Below, piece by piece: positions 58,015 to 64,000 of a stretch of 64,000 nt of DNA; positions within the stretch are counted from its first letter, which is position 1; each line of letters begins with the position of its first letter. The stretch lies in contig NZ_CP139249.1 in assembly GCF_034064985.1 (NCBI RefSeq), positions 744,001 to 808,000 of the forward strand, given 5' to 3'. The notes below the pieces were generated by a model that saw only the letters and a program-made list of their open reading frames with translations, was not told where the DNA came from and searched no databases. The DNA is from Acinetobacter pittii. Lineage in GTDB: Bacteria > Pseudomonadota > Gammaproteobacteria > Pseudomonadales > Moraxellaceae. The position numbers were made by a program, and so were the translations under genes.

Positions 58015-59181
58015 ATGAACTTACATGAGTATCAAGCTAAAGCGTTATTGAAAGAATATGGTATGCCAGTACAAGAAGGTATCTTGGCTACCAATGCAGA
58101 CGAAGCAGTTGCTGCATTTGAACAGCTTGGTGGTAAATTCGCGGTAATGAAAGCGCAAGTTCATGCTGGTGGTCGTGGTAAGGCTGGTGGCGTTAAAGTT
58201 GCAAAATCTAAAGAAGACGTTATCGAATTTGCAAACAATATCATTGGTACTCGTCTTGTAACGTATCAAACAGATGCAAATGGTCAACCAGTAAACAGCA
58301 TTATTGTTGCTGAAGACGTATACCCAGTTGAGCGTGAGCTTTACTTAGGTGCGGTTGTAGACCGTTCTAGCCGTCGTATTACTTTCATGGCTTCTACAGA
58401 AGGTGGTGTAGAAATCGAGAAAGTTGCAGAAGAAACTCCAGAAAAAATTATCAAAGTTGAAGTTGATCCATTAGTTGGCTTACAACCATTCCAAGCACGT
58501 GAAGTTGCGTTTGCTTTAGGTTTGAAAGACAAGCAAATCGGTAAATTCGTAAAAATCATGACAGCTGCTTACCAAGCATTTGTTGAAAATGATTTTGCTT
58601 TATTTGAAATTAACCCACTTTCAGTTCGTGAAAATGGCGAAATTTTATGTGTAGACGCGAAAGTAGGTATCGACTCTAACGCGCTTTACCGTTTACCTAA
58701 AGTTGCTGCTTTACGTGACAAATCTCAAGAGAATGAGCGTGAATTAAAAGCATCTGAATTTGATCTTAACTATGTTGCTTTAGAAGGTAACATCGGTTGT
58801 ATGGTTAACGGTGCTGGTCTTGCAATGGCAACTATGGACATCATTAAACTTTATGGTGGTCAGCCTGCAAACTTCCTTGACGTTGGTGGCGGCGCAACTA
58901 AAGAGCGCGTAATCGAAGCGTTCAAAATCATCCTTGCTGATACGTCTGTACAAGGTGTTTTAATCAACATCTTCGGTGGTATCGTACGTTGTGACATGAT
59001 TGCTGAAGCGATTATTGCAGCGGTTCAAGAAGTAAACGTAACTGTTCCAGTTGTTGTTCGTTTAGAAGGTAACAACGCTGAGTTAGGTGCTAAATTACTT
59101 GATGAATCTGGTTTGAAATTAATTTCTGCAAACGGCTTGTCTGATGCCGCAGAAAAAGTTGTAGCTGCAGTTAAAGCGTAA
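58015..59181 (+). CDS. sucC: succinyl-CoA synthetase beta subunit
   Basis: The 388-residue ATP-grasp protein binds nucleotide and succinate. It opens [19 protein letters not shown] and contains [23 protein letters not shown] and the [14 protein letters not shown] motif. It makes succinyl-CoA reversibly with ATP or GTP. sucD follows after 14 bases. Confidence 0.98.
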   Translation: MNLHEYQAKALLKEYGMPVQEGILATNADEAVAAFEQLGGKFAVMKAQVHAGGRGKAGGVKVAKSKEDVIEFANNIIGTRLVTYQTDANGQPVNSIIVAEDVYPVERELYLGAVVDRSSRRITFMASTEGGVEIEKVAEETPEKIIKVEVDPLVGLQPFQAREVAFALGLKDKQIGKFVKIMTAAYQAFVENDFALFEINPLSVRENGEILCVDAKVGIDSNALYRLPKVAALRDKSQENERELKASEFDLNYVALEGNIGCMVNGAGLAMATMDIIKLYGGQPANFLDVGGGATKERVIEAFKIILADTSVQGVLINIFGGIVRCDMIAEAIIAAVQEVNVTVPVVVRLEGNNAELGAKLLDESGLKLISANGLSDAAEKVVAAVKA

Positions 59182-59195
59182 GGGGAGTATCAATC

Positions 59196-60086
59196 ATGAG
59201 CGTATTAATTAATAAAGACACTAAAGTATTGGTACAAGGTTTTACTGGTAAAAACGGTACTTTCCACTCTGCACAAGCTTTAGACTACGGTACAAAAGTT
59301 GTTGGTGGTGTTACTCCAGGTAAAGGTGGTACTACTCACCTTGACTTACCAGTATTTAACACAATGAAAGAAGCTGTACGTGAAACAAATGCAGATGCAT
59401 CTGTAATCTATGTACCAGCTCCATTCGTTTTAGACTCAATCGTTGAAGCAGTTGATTCAGGTGTTGGCCTAATCGTTGTGATCACTGAAGGTGTTCCAAC
59501 AATCGACATGCTTAAAGCAAAACGCTATTTAGAAACTAACGGTAACGGTACTCGTTTAGTTGGTCCTAACTGTCCAGGCGTGATCACTCCAGGCGAATGT
59601 AAGATTGGTATTATGCCTGGTCACATTCACCAACCAGGTCGTATTGGTATCATCTCACGTTCAGGTACATTGACTTATGAAGCTGTTGCTCAAACAACTA
59701 AGCTTGGTTTAGGTCAGTCTACTTGTATCGGTATCGGTGGTGATCCAATCCCAGGTATGAACCAAATCGAAGCGCTTCAATTGTTCCAAGACGATCCAGA
59801 TACTGATGCAATCATCATGATCGGTGAGATCGGTGGTACAGCGGAAGAAGAAGCTGCTGAATTCATCAAATCTAACGTGACTAAGCCTGTAGTAGGTTAC
59901 ATTGCTGGTGTAACTGCTCCTAAAGGTAAGCGTATGGGTCACGCTGGTGCGATCATTTCTGGTGGTCAAGGTACTGCTGAAGAGAAATTCGCTGCATTTG
60001 AAAAAGCAGGTATGGCTTACACTCGTAGCCCAGCTGAGCTTGGTTCAACTATGTTGCAAGTTTTAAAAGAGAAAGGTTTAGCTTAA
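59196..60086 (+). CDS. sucD: succinyl-CoA synthetase alpha subunit
   Basis: The 296-residue subunit has a CoA-binding Rossmann domain ([16 protein letters not shown]) and the phosphorylated histidine in [31 protein letters not shown] is the family signature. It is the last gene of sucCD and of the whole TCA cluster, and is followed by a strong terminator. Confidence 0.98.
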   Translation: MSVLINKDTKVLVQGFTGKNGTFHSAQALDYGTKVVGGVTPGKGGTTHLDLPVFNTMKEAVRETNADASVIYVPAPFVLDSIVEAVDSGVGLIVVITEGVPTIDMLKAKRYLETNGNGTRLVGPNCPGVITPGECKIGIMPGHIHQPGRIGIISRSGTLTYEAVAQTTKLGLGQSTCIGIGGDPIPGMNQIEALQLFQDDPDTDAIIMIGEIGGTAEEEAAEFIKSNVTKPVVGYIAGVTAPKGKRMGHAGAIISGGQGTAEEKFAAFEKAGMAYTRSPAELGSTMLQVLKEKGLA

Positions 60087-60105
60087 TCGCTTTACCCTGA
60101 ATCTT

Positions 60106-60146
60106 AAAAAGCACCGCATCTGAAAAATGATGCGGTGCTTTTTTAT
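60106..60146 (+). terminator. intrinsic terminator of sucCD
   Basis: 15-base arms (AAAAAGCACCGCATC and its complement) close an 8-base loop, and a T run follows. Confidence 0.93.
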
Positions 60147-60207
60147 TTATTAAAGAAAAATAAGAGTTTTTATAAGTATAGCTAATTCATAAATAAAATT
60201 TTTAGGC

Positions 60208-60243
60208 AAAAAAATACGCAATGATTGGGGTGATCATTGCGTA
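60208..60243 (-). terminator. intrinsic terminator of the Aar sRNA
   Basis: A perfect 11-base inverted repeat with a 7-base loop is followed on the minus strand by TTTTTTT. It is separate from the trpS terminator about 215 bases upstream on that strand. Confidence 0.88.
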
Positions 60244-60380
60244 GAACAACGAATCTGTAAAAACAGTTTCGGTTTAAGGAGAAATGTCGTGAGGCTCATA
60301 TGATGTAACCTACATAGAGAATAATAGATAAAGTTAAGATATCCTTCATCGCTATTAGCGTTAATAAGTGTTACTTCACG
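60208..60380 (-). ncRNA. aar: sRNA Aar (sucD-trpS intergenic)
   Basis: Between the terminators of sucD and trpS lies a third one that serves no gene. On the minus strand TACGCAATGAT and ATCATTGCGTA (60215-60243) are followed by seven T, so an RNA must end near 60208. A promoter candidate TTGATA (60408-60413), 16 bases, TACCCT (60386-60391) places the start near 60380, a transcript of about 170 bases. A. baylyi encodes the Hfq-dependent sRNA Aar, about 180 nt as I recall, linked to amino acid metabolism, between trpS and sucD. The position matches. The boundaries are estimates. Confidence 0.7.
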
Positions 60381-60455
60381 TTAATAGGGTAAAAGCCTGT
60401 GAATGGCTATCAATACATTAGTAATTCTAAAAAATGAATATTATGAATCTAATAA

Positions 60456-60480
60456 ATAAAAAAAGCCCCGCAGGGCTTTT
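60456..60480 (-). terminator. intrinsic terminator of trpS
   Basis: AAAAGCCC and GGGCTTTT arms close a 4-base loop (60461-60480), and on the minus strand seven T follow. It is 15 bases beyond the trpS stop codon. Confidence 0.9.
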
Positions 60481-60495
60481 AGTTTTCAAAAAGGA

Positions 60496-61509
60496 TTAAA
60501 ATTTAAATAAACCTAAACCATCTTTAACTTCGTCTAAAGTCTGTTGAGTAATAAGACGGCACTTATCTGTACCTTGACGTAAAACATCCATAATATAGTC
60601 AGGATCTTTAGCAAGTTCTTCGCGACGTTCACGAATAGGCGTAATTAACTCTTTTAACACACCTTCAAGACGCTTTTTAACCGTACCATCACCAAGACCA
60701 CCACGACGATAATGAGCTTTTAACTCTTCAACTTCTTCTTTATTTGGATCAAATGCATCTAAATAAGTAAATACAATATTTCCTTCAACTTGACCTGGAT
60801 CTTCGATGCGAAGGTGATTTGGATCGGTGTACATCGCATTTACAGCTTTTTTGATGTCTTTATCAGAAGCATTTAAAACGATGGTATTGCCTAATGATTT
60901 AGACATTTTTGCTTTACCGTCAAAGCCAGGTAAACGTGCCATGTTAGAAAGCAAAGCTTTACATTCAGGCAAAAGATCTTGACCAATTTGACGGTTTACA
61001 CGGCGTACCACTTCATTCGTTTGTTCAATCATTGGAATCTGATCTTCACCTACCGGAACGACAGTCGCTTTGAAAGCAGTAATATCAGCCGCTTGTGCAA
61101 CAGGGTAGCAGAGGAAACCAGCTGGAATATCACGCTCGAAACCACGCATTTGAATTTCAGATTTAATGGTTGGGTTACGTTCTAAGCGAGCAACAGTTAC
61201 GAAGTTAAGATAGAGCATTGTGAGCTCATTCAGTGCTGGCAAGCAAGATTGAACACAAATGGTCGTTTTTGTTGGATCAATGCCGACAGCTAGATAATCT
61301 AGAGCCACTTCCAAAATATTGCGACGGACTTTATCTGGGTTATCTGCATTATCTGTTAATGCTTGTGCATCTGCTAACAAGAGATGTTGATGATGGCTAT
61401 CCTGTAATCCTACACGAGAACGCAAAGAACCGACAAAATGCCCGAGATGAAGTTGTCCGGTTGGGCGGTCGCCTGTCAAAATAATTGGACGCTGATCAAC
61501 ATTACTCAT
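60496..61509 (-). CDS. trpS: tryptophanyl-tRNA synthetase
   Basis: The 337-residue class I synthetase charges tRNA-Trp. The HIGH motif appears as TGQLHLGHFVGSL near residue 17-29, and KMSKS occurs in FDGKAKMSKSLGNTI. The core AYPVAQAADI-type element reads CYPVAQAADITAF. It is cytosolic, about the usual family length, and transcribed toward the Aar gene. Confidence 0.96.
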   Translation of the reverse strand: MSNVDQRPIILTGDRPTGQLHLGHFVGSLRSRVGLQDSHHQHLLLADAQALTDNADNPDKVRRNILEVALDYLAVGIDPTKTTICVQSCLPALNELTMLYLNFVTVARLERNPTIKSEIQMRGFERDIPAGFLCYPVAQAADITAFKATVVPVGEDQIPMIEQTNEVVRRVNRQIGQDLLPECKALLSNMARLPGFDGKAKMSKSLGNTIVLNASDKDIKKAVNAMYTDPNHLRIEDPGQVEGNIVFTYLDAFDPNKEEVEELKAHYRRGGLGDGTVKKRLEGVLKELITPIRERREELAKDPDYIMDVLRQGTDKCRLITQQTLDEVKDGLGLFKF

Positions 61510-61717
61510 TATTTATTCCACTGTCTTATTGGCTTAATCAGGGGGTAGTAAGCCCTGCAATATAAAAGATTGGCATTATTGTACGGGAAATAAAAAAAAA
61601 TCGTCAGCGATTGGATAAACTTTTCTTAAAATAATATTGTGAATTTATTCAGTAAAATTACAGAAATTCAAAAAAATCATCTTACAATAGCTTAATAAAT
61701 ACAAACTTGGATAAGAA

Positions 61718-62647
61718 ATGGCAAGTGGCTTACTTTTATTACTAGATGATATTGCAACAATTTTAGATGATGTTGCTTTAATGAGTAAAATGGCAGCGAA
61801 GAAAACTGCCGGAGTTTTAGGTGATGATTTAGCCCTGAATGCCCAGCAAGTAACAGGTGTTCGTGCAGATCGTGAGCTTCCTATTGTTTGGAAAGTCGCT
61901 AAAGGCTCATTTGTTAATAAGCTCATTTTAGTTCCTTTAGCTTTATTAATTAGCGTGATTGCGCCTTGGCTCATTAATCCTTTATTAATGCTCGGAGGTT
62001 TATTTTTATGTTATGAGGGAGTGGAGAAAGTTCTCCATACCATTATGCATAAAAAAGCTTCTACAACAGAAGAAGCAAAAGCAGAGCTTGATAGTGAAGA
62101 ATTAGATTTAGCAAATTTTGAGAAAGAAAAAATAAAAGGAGCAGTAAGAACTGACTTTATTTTATCAGCTGAAATTGTCGTTATTTCTTTAGGTACTGTG
62201 GCTACAGCTACTTTAATGACTAAGGTAAGTGTTCTCAGCATTATTGCCGTTGTCATGACAATCGGTGTGTATGGTCTGGTTGGCATGATTGTTAAAATTG
62301 ATGACTTAGGATTATATTTAACTAAGCAAACTGCCTCATTTAAACAAACTATAGGTCGAGGTCTATTGGCTTTTGCTCCTATTTTGATGAAATTGCTTTC
62401 AATCGTGGGCACTATTGCAATGTTTTTAGTGGGTGGTGGGATTATTAATCATACGATTCCGTTACTTCATCATTTAACTGAAGACACTGTGGATCACGTA
62501 GAAACAATACCAGCGGTAGGTAATATCATTGGTGCTTTAACACCGACATTGATTAACTTTGGAATAGGATTAGTTGCGGGTGCAATTGTTTTATTAATTG
62601 TAAGCTTAATACAAAAAATGTGGCCTAAAAAAGCATCGGGTTCATGA
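61718..62647 (+). CDS. DUF808 (YedI) family membrane protein
   Basis: The 309-residue protein begins [42 protein letters not shown], the DUF808/YedI hallmark, and has about five to six membrane helices. The function is unknown. It lies 27 bases before a metallopeptidase gene on the same strand and may be co-transcribed. Confidence 0.87.
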   Translation: MASGLLLLLDDIATILDDVALMSKMAAKKTAGVLGDDLALNAQQVTGVRADRELPIVWKVAKGSFVNKLILVPLALLISVIAPWLINPLLMLGGLFLCYEGVEKVLHTIMHKKASTTEEAKAELDSEELDLANFEKEKIKGAVRTDFILSAEIVVISLGTVATATLMTKVSVLSIIAVVMTIGVYGLVGMIVKIDDLGLYLTKQTASFKQTIGRGLLAFAPILMKLLSIVGTIAMFLVGGGIINHTIPLLHHLTEDTVDHVETIPAVGNIIGALTPTLINFGIGLVAGAIVLLIVSLIQKMWPKKASGS

Positions 62648-62674
62648 TGCCATTCTAAAAAGAAGAGGAAAATT

Positions 62675-63574
62675 ATGCGCTGGAAAGGTCGTCGAATTAG
62701 TAGCAATGTGGAAGACCGCCGAGGTGGTGGCGGTGTTAGAGCTGGTGGTATTAGTATTATTGGTTTGGTTGTTGCATTTGTTGCATGGAAGTTTTTTGGG
62801 GTTGATCCACAACAAGCTTATCAAGCAACGCAGCAGGTTACTGCTTCCCAGCAATCAAATGCAACTGCACCAGAGAGTCTAACAGCCGAACAAAAAGAGG
62901 CTTCTGATTTTGTTGGAACAGTTTTGGCTGATACAGAGGATACATGGACTCCTATATTTAAACAGTTGGGTAAAAGCTATACACCACCAAGATTAGTATT
63001 ATTTAATGGAATAGCTCAATCAGGATGTGGCACAGCTCAATCTGCTATGGGACCATTTTATTGCCCTGCAGACCAAAAGGTTTATATTGATACAGAATTC
63101 TTTAAAGATATGCGTCAGCAAATGGGAATTTCTGGCGAGCAAAACCAAACTGAGCTTTCTAGGGAAGATCAGGCTGGTGATTTTGCCCAAGCTTATGTTG
63201 TTGCACATGAGGTAGGACATCATGTTCAAACTCTGCTCGGTATTTCTTCACAAGTCCAGCAAGCTCGTGCACAAGTGAGCCAAAGAGAAGGTAATCAATT
63301 GTCTGTTCGCCAAGAATTACAAGCTGATTGTTTAGCAGGTATTTGGGCTAACCATAACCAACAGCGAACTCAATTTTTAGAGCAAGGTGATATTGAAGAA
63401 GCAATGGATGCTGCTCAAAAAATTGGAGATGATTATTTACAGAAGCGTTCTACTGGTCAGGTTGTTCCTGATAGCTTTACTCATGGTAGCAGTGAACAGC
63501 GAATGCATTGGTTCCAAGTTGGTTTAAAAACCGGTGATATTAATCAGTGTGACACCTTCAATAATTCAATCTAA
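62675..63574 (+). CDS. YpfJ-type neutral zinc metallopeptidase
   Basis: The 299-residue protein opens with MRWKGRRISSNVEDRRGGG, followed by one membrane helix (about 24-42), and an extracytoplasmic domain with the zincin motif VVAHEVGHHVQ and a downstream ELQADCLAG that supplies the third ligand. It matches the YpfJ/PF04228 'neutral zinc metallopeptidase' family, whose substrates are unknown. AGAGG precedes ATG 62675. Confidence 0.87.
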   Translation: MRWKGRRISSNVEDRRGGGGVRAGGISIIGLVVAFVAWKFFGVDPQQAYQATQQVTASQQSNATAPESLTAEQKEASDFVGTVLADTEDTWTPIFKQLGKSYTPPRLVLFNGIAQSGCGTAQSAMGPFYCPADQKVYIDTEFFKDMRQQMGISGEQNQTELSREDQAGDFAQAYVVAHEVGHHVQTLLGISSQVQQARAQVSQREGNQLSVRQELQADCLAGIWANHNQQRTQFLEQGDIEEAMDAAQKIGDDYLQKRSTGQVVPDSFTHGSSEQRMHWFQVGLKTGDINQCDTFNNSI

Positions 63575-63582
63575 ATATAGAA

Positions 63583-63619
63583 GGATGAGACTTATTAATA
63601 GTATTTAAGAAGCTCATCC
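63583..63619 (+). terminator. possible terminator after the metallopeptidase gene
   Basis: GGATGAG (63583-63589) and CTCATCC (63613-63619) close a long loop and are followed by ATCTTCCTTT, a weak T run. Confidence is low. Confidence 0.4.
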
Positions 63620-63814
63620 ATCTTCCTTTAAATGTTAACTATAAATAATGTTAAGAAATTTAACAGATTGATAGATTGTTCAATCAATTCGTTAAACTTG
63701 CATCCGAATTTTCATTTTTTATGATCATGGCATTATTAATGCCTGCATTTTGTTTAGTTTGGTCGACCTAGCAAAATTTTCTTATTTGGTCGTTGACCCA
63801 GAAGAAGGGTGTTC

Positions 63815-64000
63815 ATGGGTAATTTTTTTCTACTACAAGCATTTACAGTGGTTTTTGCGCTATCAATCGCAACCACGATTTTTAATAAACGTATTTTGGG
63901 TTTTCCCCAAGCGATTGGTGTTCCTCTTGTTTCTGCGATTTTTGTCTTTATTCTACAGTGGGGTGCAAGCCTACTAAACGGTAATCAGTTTATCACCATT
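63815..64000 (+). CDS. Na+/H+ antiporter, CPA1 type, N-terminal part (cut by window edge)
   Basis: ATG 63815 follows AAGGGTG by about 4 bases, and the frame stays open to the window end (62 codons). The product is hydrophobic, with the segment VFALSIATTIFNKRILGFPQAIGVPL typical of the NhaP-type cation:proton antiporters. The first two helices and the FPQAIGVPL element are visible. The rest of the gene is outside the window, so the transporter type is inferred from this N-terminus only. Confidence 0.65.
   Translation, partial: MGNFFLLQAFTVVFALSIATTIFNKRILGFPQAIGVPLVSAIFVFILQWGASLLNGNQFITI

Noticed and set aside
63750..63977. 75-codon ORF near the right edge
   Set aside because: It is out of frame with the better frame from ATG 63815, which has a ribosome site, an antiporter-like sequence and runs off the window.

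Overview
The window is a stretch of Acinetobacter chromosome, most likely from the A. baumannii (calcoaceticus-baumannii) complex. The evidence is an AT-rich genome with genes recognisable as pmrCAB, adeIJK, a DcaP-type porin, and a TCA block ordered gltA / sdhCDAB-sucAB-lpdA-sucCD. Nearly everything looks like core genome. I see no insertion sequence, prophage, tRNA, rRNA or CRISPR array. Both edges cut genes: an MFS permease on the left and a CPA1-type Na+/H+ antiporter on the right.

Layout. 1-8.4 kb is envelope biology: an MFS permease end, the porin, the pmrC-pmrA-pmrB lipid A / polymyxin-response operon, a convergent PAP2 (LpxT-like) enzyme and an ammonium channel with a good sigma-54 promoter candidate. 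8.6-11.7 kb holds a LysR regulator divergent from an AEC transporter, then a J-domain protein. 11.8-13.5 kb is a very AT-rich two-gene cassette (ABC/OLD-type ATPase plus a small nuclease-like protein) set between the J-domain gene and valS. It is the only clearly accessory-looking piece and the best candidate for an undescribed (defence-like) system. 13.6-19.5 kb carries valS and small conserved genes. 19.6-26.2 kb is the AdeIJK RND pump with a PAP2 gene at the head of the operon. The promoter there has a perfect 11-bp-arm palindrome exactly between its -35 and -10, a strong candidate repressor (AdeN) operator.

26.3-46.2 kb is housekeeping: a SpecificRecomb-family membrane protein, ispB, rplU-rpmA, lolA, serS, cysG, trmL, an HxlR/flavodoxin pair, an APC permease, an alcohol dehydrogenase with an SCP2-like partner, lipB, a DUF493 gene, rpoD and trhO. 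46.2-60.1 kb is the TCA cycle cluster, with unusually long, hairpin-rich leaders before sdhC, sucA and sucC. Between sucD and trpS a minus-strand terminator with no gene of its own marks the sRNA Aar known from A. baylyi. The end carries trpS, a DUF808 membrane protein, a YpfJ-type zinc metallopeptidase and the antiporter start.

Functional links: PmrA/PmrB control PmrC, which adds phosphoethanolamine to lipid A. The PAP2 neighbour may act on the same lipid or on undecaprenyl pyrophosphate. Citrate synthase, succinate dehydrogenase, 2-oxoglutarate dehydrogenase and succinyl-CoA synthetase form most of the TCA cycle in one locus. All calls come from reading the sequence and from memory of the families; no database search was run.
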